Shown piece by piece: positions 6,930 through 15,641 of a DNA stretch of 41,483 nucleotides. The notes under the pieces were generated by a model. It did not search any database and was not told where the DNA came from. It saw only the letters and a program-made list of their open reading frames with translations. This stretch comes from Bartonella kosoyi. GTDB lineage: Bacteria > Pseudomonadota > Alphaproteobacteria > Rhizobiales > Rhizobiaceae. A program made the translations under genes and the position numbers. The first letter of the stretch is position 1. Every line of letters begins with the position of its first letter. Location of the stretch: NCBI RefSeq assembly GCF_003606325.2, contig NZ_CP042964.1, positions 1 through 41,483 of the forward strand. Reading direction: 5' to 3'.

Positions 6930-7931
6930 TTATCCCCATAGCTCTTTCTTTGGTTTACTTATTCTACCAGATGACCACACCATAGCATTGTCGATATCTT
7001 GAGATAACATGGTTGGTCCATCTAAATCAATTAGATCACCTTTTTGTGCTAGCCACCAACATGGTGCTGCAGAAAGTGAAGTGCCAAGCATACAACCTAT
7101 GAGAACTTGCAGCCCATTAGCCTTTGCTATCTGAATGGCGTTCAAAGCGGCTGTAACACCCCCAATTTTGTCAAGTTTTATATTAATCATATCGTAATAT
7201 TTTAAAGCTATGTCGAAATGATTGACATTTAAAAAACTCTCATCGGCACAGATCAATACTGATCCGCGTTTAACCTGCAAGAGTAGGTCCTCATTGCCGA
7301 AAGGAACAGGCTGCTCTAAAACTTTGACGCTATTATTGTTAAGCTCGTACAGCCATTCGCTTAAAGACACCTTTAAACTGCCGTTTGCATCAACAATTAA
7401 TTGAGTATTTGGGAAGATATCTTTTAGTTTCGAAATTACACTGGTAGAGGTAGAATTATCAACCTTTAACTTGATGATTGGAAGTTGTTTATTGGTGAAA
7501 TAATCTAATTCTTTTTTATTTTGCAGAATTCCAATAGTTTGCGCTGTACAGATTTCTTTGGAAGTTTCTATACCAAGAAGTTTACTTACAGGGGTCTGGA
7601 GAATTTTACATTCTAAATCTATTAGAGCACAATCGACAGCATTTCGTGCAGGGCCTGGGGACATAACTTCTAAGAGAGCTATCCGATTTATTCCGCATAA
7701 TAAAAGTTTTCGCACGGCTTCAATTTCAGCTTGAACACTTTCAAGATTATGACCACTTACAGAATAGGGATTACATTCGCCTCTACCAATTATTCCTTTA
7801 TGTTCAAGTATTACTGTTAAAGTAAGTACGTCATAGTGCACTTCTCCTGCTATACGAAAAGGGTAAGTTAAAGGTCGGGTAATGATTTCTATGTGTATGT
7901 TAGTGATTTTAATTGTATCTAAACAAGTCAT
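6930..7931 (-). CDS. Enolase-superfamily dipeptide epimerase (L-Ala-D/L-Glu epimerase-like)
   Basis: At 333 residues it matches the Ala-Glu epimerase group closely: PGPARNAVDCAL (92-103), TAQT (129), the KxK pair K154/K156, metal ligands D181 (VDAN), E206 (LEQP) and D230 (CADES), then NIKLDKIGG (250-258) and DLDGP (302-306). Such enzymes invert the alpha-carbon of one residue of a dipeptide, in the cytosol, using Mg2+. E. coli YcjG acts on murein dipeptides. Here the gene overlaps the adenylating-enzyme gene by 4 bp (ATGA) in a three-gene operon with an ATP-grasp ligase, so the substrate is more likely a dipeptide made by this cluster. The epimerase family is firm; the exact substrate is not. 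Confidence 0.88.
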   Translation of the reverse strand: MTCLDTIKITNIHIEIITRPLTYPFRIAGEVHYDVLTLTVILEHKGIIGRGECNPYSVSGHNLESVQAEIEAVRKLLLCGINRIALLEVMSPGPARNAVDCALIDLECKILQTPVSKLLGIETSKEICTAQTIGILQNKKELDYFTNKQLPIIKLKVDNSTSTSVISKLKDIFPNTQLIVDANGSLKVSLSEWLYELNNNSVKVLEQPVPFGNEDLLLQVKRGSVLICADESFLNVNHFDIALKYYDMINIKLDKIGGVTAALNAIQIAKANGLQVLIGCMLGTSLSAAPCWWLAQKGDLIDLDGPTMLSQDIDNAMVWSSGRISKPKKELWG

Positions 7932-9334
7932 AAAACTTTTCCTTTAAAAAAATCCTCAACTCTAATTAGTTGCCTTTTTCCAGAAAGAAATGTATTTAAC
8001 TTATCTGTTACAGAGATAGAAATCTGCATTTCCACATAATGAAATAGTGAAGAGAAGCGCGTTATGAATTCTTTTATACACCGATTGTCTAAGCCTTTAG
8101 AAAGGTTAATAGGCTTTATGTAAAGGATTGCCTTATCTTGAGCAACTTGAACAATTTGATATGCCAGTACATTTGATTTATAGTCGACTAGAGTTTCATC
8201 GCAAAGTCCCAGGATTACATCTGCTGGTACAAAACTGTTAGATCCGTCCAGTAAATGTTCATCTTCTCTCCCCCTAAAGGATTGAATCATCCGAAAAGTA
8301 GATCCACAAGTACAATTTTCTGACGATGAGAAACACACCAAATCACCTTGGTCATACCTTACAAAGGGCATGGCTTTATTGCCAAAAGATGTTCCCACGA
8401 GTTTTCCATATCCGTCCTTACCAACATTGATGAGCTCGAAGTAACCACTGTCCTCTACTAAGTGATACTGGCGGCAGTTACATTCATATGCAATTAATGA
8501 CATTTCTTCAGAGGAATATTCATCTAGTACTGGAATCCCCAGTTTTTTAGATAAGTTAACTCGCTCTTCTAAACTACTACGCTCTGAATTTGTACCAATC
8601 GCTTCGATGCCAATGCTCTCTAAGTTAAGTCCTGTGCTAGCAAGTCTTTGTAAATAGCTTGGAAGAGAAAGCAATAATGCAGGTTTTAGCTCACGTAGAT
8701 GTGTTTCAACAACTTTTGTAGGCGTATCTTGGGAAACAGTAACATATTTATAATCTCCCAAGAGAGAAGTAAAACGTTCTGCTACAAAATAAATGCCATA
8801 ACGAAGGTCTGTTGCTTTCATTTGGCGGCCCAAAAGTAATTCACAGTGTCGCATATACCGAACGTGTCGAAAGTAAACACTATCGCTGTCTTGATAAATA
8901 GTCAAATTTAAACCGCTAGAGCCAGAGGTGCGGGCAGAGTGTAATACTTCTGGTTTTATCGTAGACATACATTGTTTATCAAATTCAGCTTCTACCATCA
9001 TTTCCTTTGACACGATAGGTAAACATTCAAAGTCTGACCACGTTCGTAAACATCCAACTTCATATCCTGCATTTTGGTATAATTCCCTGTAAAATGGTTT
9101 TGTTAAATAAACAAAATCAACTAATTCTACTAGTTGTTGAAATTGTATTTGTCGACGAATGGCAGGTGGAATCCGTAAAGCTTTTCGTAAGGTAGCTTTT
9201 TCCTTCATCCATTTTTTATACAACTTTTTTTGCGCTTCTACTGTTTCGCGTAAAAAGCGCTTGCTGCGTCTTATATATGGTGCTACTTCTGAATTGGTTG
9301 TGCACTGTGTTTCCACGTCGTGTTTCCACGTCAA
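7928..9334 (-). CDS. PaaK/CapK-like adenylate-forming enzyme
   Basis: A 468-residue protein of the phenylacetate-CoA ligase-like branch of adenylate-forming enzymes. Visible motifs are the phosphate loop ARTSGSSGLNLT (about 133-144), EYSSEE (about 266), RYDQGD (about 326), FRGREDEHL (about 352), and a C-terminal lysine in SGKRQLI. Paired cysteines (CNC and CTCG) flank the core, as in PaaK-type proteins that bind a structural metal. It should activate a carboxylic acid as an acyl-adenylate, then pass it to CoA or another acceptor. The longest frame starts at TTG 9334, inside a 13-bp tandem duplication, without a good ribosome site, so the true start may be slightly downstream. It lies 8 bp after the ATP-grasp gene. 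Confidence 0.82.
   Translation of the reverse strand: MTWKHDVETQCTTNSEVAPYIRRSKRFLRETVEAQKKLYKKWMKEKATLRKALRIPPAIRRQIQFQQLVELVDFVYLTKPFYRELYQNAGYEVGCLRTWSDFECLPIVSKEMMVEAEFDKQCMSTIKPEVLHSARTSGSSGLNLTIYQDSDSVYFRHVRYMRHCELLLGRQMKATDLRYGIYFVAERFTSLLGDYKYVTVSQDTPTKVVETHLRELKPALLLSLPSYLQRLASTGLNLESIGIEAIGTNSERSSLEERVNLSKKLGIPVLDEYSSEEMSLIAYECNCRQYHLVEDSGYFELINVGKDGYGKLVGTSFGNKAMPFVRYDQGDLVCFSSSENCTCGSTFRMIQSFRGREDEHLLDGSNSFVPADVILGLCDETLVDYKSNVLAYQIVQVAQDKAILYIKPINLSKGLDNRCIKEFITRFSSLFHYVEMQISISVTDKLNTFLSGKRQLIRVEDFFKGKVL
9307..9332. repeat. 13-bp tandem duplication at the 5' end of the adenylating-enzyme gene
   Basis: GTGTTTCCACGTC is present twice in direct succession (9307-9319 and 9320-9332). 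Because 13 is not a multiple of three, gain or loss of one copy shifts the frame between the putative TTG start and the body of the gene. It may be a recent slippage event or a phase-variation-like site. Confidence 0.8.
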
Positions 9335-9342
9335 AAACTTTA

Positions 9343-10578
9343 CTAGATTCTTTCATTTTCAAGGCTCTTGCTATTTGGAGATATGAGGCGATGAAGTTTC
9401 ACGCCTGAATCTTTTTCAAAGAGGGAAATACGTTCATTGCTTATTGAGATAAATTCTTCCATGCTATTAGCTTCTACTATTGAGAAACCTAAACGAACAA
9501 AAAAATCTTTAGGAGCTGCAGCTACTTTTTGCCCTGGTTTAACTTCCACGTAATGCTCTTGCAAATTATTACTCAAATCTAGAGACGGAAAATTACTACT
9601 CACGGTACCACCTTCTGTAGGGATAAAAAAGACAATACCAATCCCGCTTGTTACTGTGGAGATAAATTTGTGAGGAATCCCAAGGTAGCTCAAGACAAGA
9701 CTTGTTCCTGTTACACGACGTTGTAGATATGGAATTTTATCCCCACCTAAACGCCCCGCTATTTCAACTGGAATAAGTTTATTATTGGATTGGAAATACT
9801 CAAGATGAAATATGCAGTCGTGAATATCAAGTGCTCTAACAACCTGGATAAAAAAATCTTTCTCCAAAGGAGAGGGCTTAATTTCTCGTGAACAAAAATG
9901 CCCTATTTCTTCAAAAAATGGCAGAGGTGTTTTGAATTTGACCGTTTTTGCTAGAGCAACTGCATTACCATTTCGCACATATCCCTCTATACTATATTCT
10001 TGACCTAAAATTACGCTTTCTACTATAAAATTATCTGAATACACATTATTTTTTGTATTAAAGTATTCACGAAGTTCTGCTTTTGAACAGATAAATTGTA
10101 CACCAATGCTAGAATAGCCCTTCTCTGGCTTAATAACTATTGGAAAATCTATAGATTGATTTTGTAATGAGGTGGGGGAGCCTACACTATATTTTGGAGA
10201 CATTATATTTGAATGCGTAAATGCCTCGCGTTGGGCATATTTACTTCTAACTAAATTTGTCTGACAGGGAGAAAGAAAACATATTCCTAACTTAGCAAAG
10301 AAATCAGCTGCCCAAGATAAAAGACTTTCAATATAACAGATGCCTGTTACATTAGACCACAGTTTTGACTTACATAGTAAACGCTCAGCTTCAGATATGG
10401 GATCTGCATCAAAGTTAATTTTTATTGATTTACTAATTATCCCTATGTCACTATGCTCATCTACTTCATCGTCCGCCAACCAAATTTCTAAGCCTGCGGC
10501 GTGCATTTCTTCTAAAATATAGCCTCTGTATGCAAAAAATCCTTTACCAATGACTAAAATTTTTGTGTTTGATACCAA
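9343..10578 (-). CDS. ATP-grasp ligase (amino acid/dipeptide ligase type)
   Basis: A 411-residue ATP-grasp protein. An N-terminal Rossmann-like segment (ILVIGKGFFAYRG) is followed by the nucleotide-binding PIVIKPEKGYSSIGV, the clasp segment FIVESVILGQEYSIEGY, and the metal-binding end FHLEYF with VEIAGRLGGDKIP. This pattern is that of carboxylate-amine ligases such as the bacilysin ligase BacD, which join two amino acids through an acyl phosphate. I chose TTG 10578 because AGGGGGG lies five bases upstream; a GTG at 10584 overlaps that G run. It is the first gene of the left-hand operon, divergent from the aminotransferase across about 220 bp. Substrates are unknown. Confidence 0.85.
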   Translation of the reverse strand: MVSNTKILVIGKGFFAYRGYILEEMHAAGLEIWLADDEVDEHSDIGIISKSIKINFDADPISEAERLLCKSKLWSNVTGICYIESLLSWAADFFAKLGICFLSPCQTNLVRSKYAQREAFTHSNIMSPKYSVGSPTSLQNQSIDFPIVIKPEKGYSSIGVQFICSKAELREYFNTKNNVYSDNFIVESVILGQEYSIEGYVRNGNAVALAKTVKFKTPLPFFEEIGHFCSREIKPSPLEKDFFIQVVRALDIHDCIFHLEYFQSNNKLIPVEIAGRLGGDKIPYLQRRVTGTSLVLSYLGIPHKFISTVTSGIGIVFFIPTEGGTVSSNFPSLDLSNNLQEHYVEVKPGQKVAAAPKDFFVRLGFSIVEANSMEEFISISNERISLFEKDSGVKLHRLISPNSKSLENERI

Positions 10579-10700
10579 TACCACCCCCCTTATGCATTGT
10601 AAATATAGAAAATAAAATTTTAAGATCTTGCTACATATTGTAATAGCTTGTAAGAGTATATTTTATTTGCTACATGTCAATTGCATATTTATATTTTTTA

Positions 10701-10780
10701 TTGATTTAAATTAAAAAACTAGACTATTGTAATTATTACTTAATTGTTATTTTGATTGTGTTAGATTTTAGAGTTACTAT
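10701..10780 (+). promoter_or_regulatory. Divergent promoter region of the biosynthetic cluster
   Basis: The 219-bp AT-rich gap between the two operons offers two plus-strand candidates: TTGATT (10701) with TATTGT (10725) at 18-bp spacing, and TTGATT (10752) with TACTAT (10775) at 17-bp spacing. The second would start transcription almost in the ribosome site, so the first is more likely. No regulator gene is present within the cluster. Confidence 0.4.
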
Positions 10781-10797
10781 TTAATGGGGGGGAATAT

Positions 10798-11955
10798 ATG
10801 GTCAAGGTAGATAGTTTTATTTCTAAAACAACTCTTACGGATTATGAGCAGGTAGGATTTTCAATTGAATTAAATTTAGCAGATGGACATGCTTACCAGG
10901 AATGTACGGACTGCCAGCAAAAAATAGTAAAAAGGATGAGTGAGATATGGCATGCGACAGAGCAGCAGTCTATCTTGGATACCGAGGAATCATTTATCCA
11001 TTGTTATGGTAATTTAATTTCTTCTTCTGGATTAAGCGAAGTAGCAGATTCTATGATACTTCCAACAGCTTCAAATTCAATTGATTTGGTGGCATCTTAC
11101 TTAAGTCATAGAAATATGAAAGCTCTTCTCACTTATCCTACTTTTGATAATCTAGCACTTTTGCTCCATCGGCGTGGTGTACCTATATTCCCAGTTACTG
11201 AAAGTGAACTTATTGATCCTATTTACCTAAGAAAAAATCTTTCTAAAGTTGACGCATTATTCCTTGTAAATCCAAATAATCCTACAGGAACTAATTTAAA
11301 GGAATATGAATTTATCCATATAGTTGAAGAATGCAAACGAGCTAATAAAATAATCATAATTGATGCTAGTTTTAGACTTTATTATCCTCAAACTTGGGAC
11401 TCTTATAAGATTCTTAATAAAACAAATTCTTCCTATATTATATTTGAAGATACAGGGAAAGTTTTTCCTACACAAGATATGAAAGCAAGTCTTCTATCAT
11501 GCTCTGCTGATCATATGTTTATGTTGAGAGAACTTTATAACGAGATTTATCTTTGTGTTTCTAAATTTACTTTAGGTGTTTTATCAGAATTTTTTGCTGA
11601 AGCATTTACAGGCGTTAGTCCATTAGTAAATTTTCATGAGATAGTTGCTTTACGGAGAAAATTTCTTCGTAATAAAATTAATGAAAAACATATAGATAAC
11701 AATGCAAAAAGTAGTTTAATTGGTGTTGAATGGATGAGGATTCCGCAGTTTAGTTTAAACGACTTAGATTTCGTAAGAAAAGTACAAACGTTAGGAGTAG
11801 CAGTATTGCCGGGACGTAATTTTTTCTGGGCTAATGTTGGAAGTCCAGAGACTACAAACAATTTTCGGATAAGCCTTATGAAACCGTTGGGTGTATTTCA
11901 ACAGGGCGTTGGCATTCTTGCTGAATACCTAGAACACAAGGGAGGGGGTAAATGA
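10798..11955 (+). CDS. PLP-dependent aminotransferase (class I/II)
   Basis: A 385-residue fold-type I enzyme. VNPNNPTGT (158-165) and IIIDASF (D189) are the usual cofactor contacts, and DTGK (K221) in EDTGKVFPTQDMKAS should carry the PLP. The 'TGK-(F/W)PTQD(M/L)K' form around the lysine differs from ordinary HisC or CobD and, to my recollection, is seen in aminotransferases of natural-product clusters. The start is well set by a G-rich ribosome site six bases before the ATG. It is the first gene of the right-hand operon and overlaps the next by 4 bp. It probably installs or removes the amino group of a non-standard amino acid, exchanging with the dehydrogenase product. Confidence 0.85.
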   Translation: MVKVDSFISKTTLTDYEQVGFSIELNLADGHAYQECTDCQQKIVKRMSEIWHATEQQSILDTEESFIHCYGNLISSSGLSEVADSMILPTASNSIDLVASYLSHRNMKALLTYPTFDNLALLLHRRGVPIFPVTESELIDPIYLRKNLSKVDALFLVNPNNPTGTNLKEYEFIHIVEECKRANKIIIIDASFRLYYPQTWDSYKILNKTNSSYIIFEDTGKVFPTQDMKASLLSCSADHMFMLRELYNEIYLCVSKFTLGVLSEFFAEAFTGVSPLVNFHEIVALRRKFLRNKINEKHIDNNAKSSLIGVEWMRIPQFSLNDLDFVRKVQTLGVAVLPGRNFFWANVGSPETTNNFRISLMKPLGVFQQGVGILAEYLEHKGGGK

Positions 11956-12917
11956 AAGTTTTAGTTTCTGGTATTGAAGTACCTATAGAAATATTAAATT
12001 ATGTAAATTCGTGTAATGGGCAGGTTTTAACATTAACAGGCGAAAACTCTAAAGAAGAACTAGACCAAATTTTACCTGACACAAACTTTTATCTTCTTGG
12101 TGGGAACGAGTATTTAGATTATGAACTTCTTTATAAAACAACGGAATTGAAGGTCATAGTTGTTTTGGCAGCTGGTGCGAGTTCTTTTGTAGATATAGAA
12201 GCGGCAAATGAGCGCGGTATCACGGTACTTAATACTCCTGGTGCAAATGCACTTGCTGTAGCGGAATTTGCTGTCGCACAAATGCTTGCAATGCGGAGAA
12301 ATCTTATTGGGTCTGTTTTAAACTCAATGGTACGATGCCGTTCTCAAGAAGTAACAAATTCTCGTGTTGGGATATTGGGGTTAGGTGCAATTGGTTATCA
12401 AGTAGCACGCATACTTCGGTCAGGCTTTAATTGTGATGTCTCATACACTAGTCGCTCTCGTAAGTTAGACGTAGAAGAAAATCTTAAAATAACTTATGTT
12501 TCTTTAGAAGAACTTTTTAATACAACTTCTACAGTAATTGTTTGTTGCGATTTGAATACACAAACAGAAGCTTTAATAAGCTCTTCGCTTTTTGGAAGAA
12601 AAGCTCGTACAATCGTAGGAATATCTGATATACGTGTTTTTGATATTTTAAGTATTATTAATAACTTAAAAGATGGACATCTCGACGCAGTGGCTCTTGA
12701 TGTGAGTTTAGATCTGTTCTCTTCTTGTCTGCCTTCAAAAATTAATAGAAAAGAATTATCCTATCATGGGCTCTATGTAACACCTCATATAGCAGCTAAT
12801 TCACATGAAGCTTGGGCACGTATGATTGCCATGGGTACAGATAAATTACTCCAAAGTATGGATAGCAAAGAAAATCATTATGCAAGAAAATATTATAAAG
12901 GCCCAGAGACGGCTTAG
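11952..12917 (+). CDS. D-isomer-specific 2-hydroxyacid dehydrogenase family protein
   Basis: A 321-residue protein with a nucleotide-binding loop GILGLGAIG (about 139-147) and the family's NTPGANALAVAEFAVAQML segment. The catalytic His is present in VTPHIAANSHEAW, and an Arg occurs in ISDIRVFD. The segment that normally reads LDVFE, supplying the acid partner of His, is ALDVSLD here, so the usual Glu is missing. It may reduce a 2-keto acid with NADH, or may have a modified reaction. It overlaps the aminotransferase (ATGA) and the downstream oxidase. A keto-acid enzyme beside an aminotransferase fits synthesis of an unusual amino or hydroxy acid. Confidence 0.8.
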   Translation: MKVLVSGIEVPIEILNYVNSCNGQVLTLTGENSKEELDQILPDTNFYLLGGNEYLDYELLYKTTELKVIVVLAAGASSFVDIEAANERGITVLNTPGANALAVAEFAVAQMLAMRRNLIGSVLNSMVRCRSQEVTNSRVGILGLGAIGYQVARILRSGFNCDVSYTSRSRKLDVEENLKITYVSLEELFNTTSTVIVCCDLNTQTEALISSSLFGRKARTIVGISDIRVFDILSIINNLKDGHLDAVALDVSLDLFSSCLPSKINRKELSYHGLYVTPHIAANSHEAWARMIAMGTDKLLQSMDSKENHYARKYYKGPETA

Positions 12918-14250
12918 GGATGAAATTGATCCTAATAATTTAATCTTCCCAGAGGAAGGAGAGTATGAAAATATTCGTTTGGCTTACAATCGTATGCATG
13001 ATCGACGGCCAATGGCAATTATTCAAACGCTTGATGTAGAAACTTTACGAGCTGTATTAAAAATACGTAGAGAATTGGGTTTGAATCTTGCTGTTCGAGG
13101 TAGAGGGCACCATATCGGCGGATTTTCTACAATAGATAACGGAATACTGATTGATTTTTCGCCGTTTAGAGGTGTTAAATATAATTGGGCTTCAGATTTA
13201 GCAATTATACAACCTGGAGCATGTCTTCAAGACATTGATAGACAACTTGAGGTACATAAACGTTGTATACCTGCAGGCACAGTAAGTGATACAGGTATTA
13301 CTGGTTTAACGCTTGGAGGGGGCATAGGTTGGTTGGTAGGATCAGCTGGTCTAACATGTGATTATCTACATAGCGTGCGTATTTTGCTTGAAGATGGAGA
13401 GCTTATTGAGGTAAATGATAAAAGCCACCCTGAACTTATGTCTGTGTGTCGTGGTGGTGGGATGGGCGGATTTGGCTTAATCCTTGAACTCCGCTTTCAT
13501 ACACTTCCATTGAAAAAAATTACCGCTGGCTCTATTTTCTTCTCTCAGAAGGATTGTGTAAACGTATTAAATAAGCTTAGTAAAAGCCACTCTAAAAAAC
13601 AATATTCTACCGTTTCAATGGCTCCAGTTCTTCGTAAAATTTATACTGGGGTTGAGCTATCAGTAGACTTGTGTTCTTTTGGCGATGATTTGAGTGAGTT
13701 AAATCGTTTGCAATCAATTATAGGAGGCGACTGGTCAAATGTAAAAGAAGTAGCTTATACAGACTGGCAATCGAATTTTGACTCTGATTTTTTACCTCCG
13801 ATGCGAGGTTATTGGAAATCAGTGCATTTTGGTTCAATACTTCCGAATTCATTAGTATTAAAAGAAATTTGTGATAAAGCTCCGTCCTCACGTTGCGCAG
13901 TCATGATAGAATTTTATAATCAGCGAATTTTACAATCAAAAGCAATAAACTCATGCTATCCTCTGCGGAGTTCAATAGTAGGTGTTTTGGTGTCTGCACG
14001 CTGGGAGGAATTGAGCCATGATAACCTTTTTATATCTTGGGTAAAACAATCTGCCAACAAGCTTGCTATCTACGGCACTGTTGGGGAATATTCTAATTAT
14101 TCTAGCGCGAATGAAACACATTTAATTAAAGGGTATTCTATAGACAAGATTAAAAGGTTTTATGAATTAGGCCAGAGGTATGATCCTCAACAGGTATTTG
14201 CACATGGACATAGAAGCCGTATTTATAGAGGAGAATGTCTTAATTGTTAG
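12880..14250 (+). CDS. FAD-linked oxidase, berberine-bridge-enzyme-like
   Basis: A 456-residue flavoprotein. RGRGHHIGG (73-81) contains the His (H77) that normally holds FAD covalently. A Gly-rich stretch follows (TGLTLGGGIGWL), and the C-terminal BBE segment reads EYSNYSS...YDPQQVFAHGHR. The usual PAGTC motif for a second, cysteinyl FAD link reads PAGTV here, so attachment is probably through His only. I chose ATG 12880, which overlaps the dehydrogenase by 38 bp; a longer frame opens at 12826. Relatives oxidise alcohols, amines or C-C bonds in natural-product pathways. The role here is inferred to be tailoring of the cluster's product. Confidence 0.83.
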   Translation: MQENIIKAQRRLRDEIDPNNLIFPEEGEYENIRLAYNRMHDRRPMAIIQTLDVETLRAVLKIRRELGLNLAVRGRGHHIGGFSTIDNGILIDFSPFRGVKYNWASDLAIIQPGACLQDIDRQLEVHKRCIPAGTVSDTGITGLTLGGGIGWLVGSAGLTCDYLHSVRILLEDGELIEVNDKSHPELMSVCRGGGMGGFGLILELRFHTLPLKKITAGSIFFSQKDCVNVLNKLSKSHSKKQYSTVSMAPVLRKIYTGVELSVDLCSFGDDLSELNRLQSIIGGDWSNVKEVAYTDWQSNFDSDFLPPMRGYWKSVHFGSILPNSLVLKEICDKAPSSRCAVMIEFYNQRILQSKAINSCYPLRSSIVGVLVSARWEELSHDNLFISWVKQSANKLAIYGTVGEYSNYSSANETHLIKGYSIDKIKRFYELGQRYDPQQVFAHGHRSRIYRGECLNC

Positions 14251-15641
14251 AGAAAAAATTGGATGTTTTCACTATAGCGCGTATATATTGTCCAACGGCA
14301 TTTCAGCTTATAGATGTTGATTCTAATTTGTCATTAAATGACTATGCCTTAGTAACCCATAATGCTAGTCAACTAAAATTCGTTGGCTCTTTAGTGCAGG
14401 AAGAGCGAAAAATTTTTGCTGAATGCCTATATTCTGAAGTTGAACAACACTGGGGATCACAACGAGCGCAACGAGCATATGATGAAATTTTACAGAATCC
14501 AGTAATCCAAACAGGACCTCATTATCGCTTGATGTTTGATAATGATTTTAGTTCTACAATGGCATTTTCGATTCGTGGACACGAACTTATGGGAAATGAC
14601 ACCAATATAATGTTTACTTGTTCAACTGTAACTCTAGAAGAACAGGCTCGTTGTGGTCCAGCTTGGCTTCGAATAGATGATACATCCTATAGAATTTTTG
14701 AAATGCCTCGGCGACAATTGGCTAAGAAAAGTGTTAGCGAATACCAAGATGATATTGCTTTATCATCAGAAGTTCAATCTTGGCTGCGTAGGCAGTTTCT
14801 GAAAGCAACGTTTCCAGAACATTTACTAAATACTAAAACAGCTATTGTAATGCACATTAATAATCTTAATGAATACGTATTCGAGCAATTTAGGCAGGGG
14901 CATAATATTTCTACTATCACATTACGAGAACCATTTTTTGCCGTATACGCAATAGAATTATTGGAGCGGCCTAGTTTTATGCGACGTCTTATAGATGATG
15001 GACGATTAGTAAAACTGGTTGAATTGCTTAAACTAGAGTCACAAGGGCTATGGAAAAATTTCATTCCCACTGCCACAGATCTATTTTGGCTATCGGTTGA
15101 GGGACGTGTACGTCCTCTCCAGTTAAGAGATGGTGCTTTATATTCAGATCGTTTTGGAGTGCGTATTGATTTTAAAACTAATTCCATTGTGCAAAATCTT
15201 CGAACAGGACGATTGGTTCCTAGTTTATTTTTTATATTTTTAAGTGGTTCTTTATTGCCAAGAATTCGTTTTTTAGGGGGAGCATATCAAGTTTTGTACC
15301 AAGAAATTTTCCAAAAAATTTTATTGAAAATACTGAAAATGAATGTGCAAGATGAACAAAGGCTTGCTAAGGATATTTTATCAACAATTGTAACTGCTTG
15401 GGGGCATAATGTTGTACAAAAAAACGTATGGAATGAAGTCCAAAAAAACAATAAAGGCGCATTGCGCTTCTCTTTTAAGAACTGGGCATCTCCCCTTAGC
15501 TTAATGAGTTCTCATTATGCATCTTTTACGCAAGATTTGCGATGGAAAGACTTGACGGAAAAAATCAATACGTTTTGTTTAAAAGATCAAGGTTTAATAT
15601 GCCCTTCAATATGGAAGGGTATTTCACAATGTTTGTTGTGA
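14244..15641 (+). CDS. Unrecognised cluster protein of 465 residues
   Basis: I do not recognise a family. The protein has no signal peptide and looks soluble and mostly helical, with two mildly hydrophobic stretches (about 310-330). Conserved-looking features are VIQTGPHYRLMFD (about 90-102), RGHELMG, and a C-terminal half rich in aromatic residues. The start is TTG 14244 with GAGGAG ten bases upstream; a nearer ATG at 14235 runs into a stop after two codons. It overlaps the oxidase by 7 bp and the MATE gene by 13 bp, so it is translated as part of the operon. It may be the condensing or tailoring enzyme that makes this pathway distinctive. Confidence 0.72.
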   Translation: MLEKKLDVFTIARIYCPTAFQLIDVDSNLSLNDYALVTHNASQLKFVGSLVQEERKIFAECLYSEVEQHWGSQRAQRAYDEILQNPVIQTGPHYRLMFDNDFSSTMAFSIRGHELMGNDTNIMFTCSTVTLEEQARCGPAWLRIDDTSYRIFEMPRRQLAKKSVSEYQDDIALSSEVQSWLRRQFLKATFPEHLLNTKTAIVMHINNLNEYVFEQFRQGHNISTITLREPFFAVYAIELLERPSFMRRLIDDGRLVKLVELLKLESQGLWKNFIPTATDLFWLSVEGRVRPLQLRDGALYSDRFGVRIDFKTNSIVQNLRTGRLVPSLFFIFLSGSLLPRIRFLGGAYQVLYQEIFQKILLKILKMNVQDEQRLAKDILSTIVTAWGHNVVQKNVWNEVQKNNKGALRFSFKNWASPLSLMSSHYASFTQDLRWKDLTEKINTFCLKDQGLICPSIWKGISQCLL

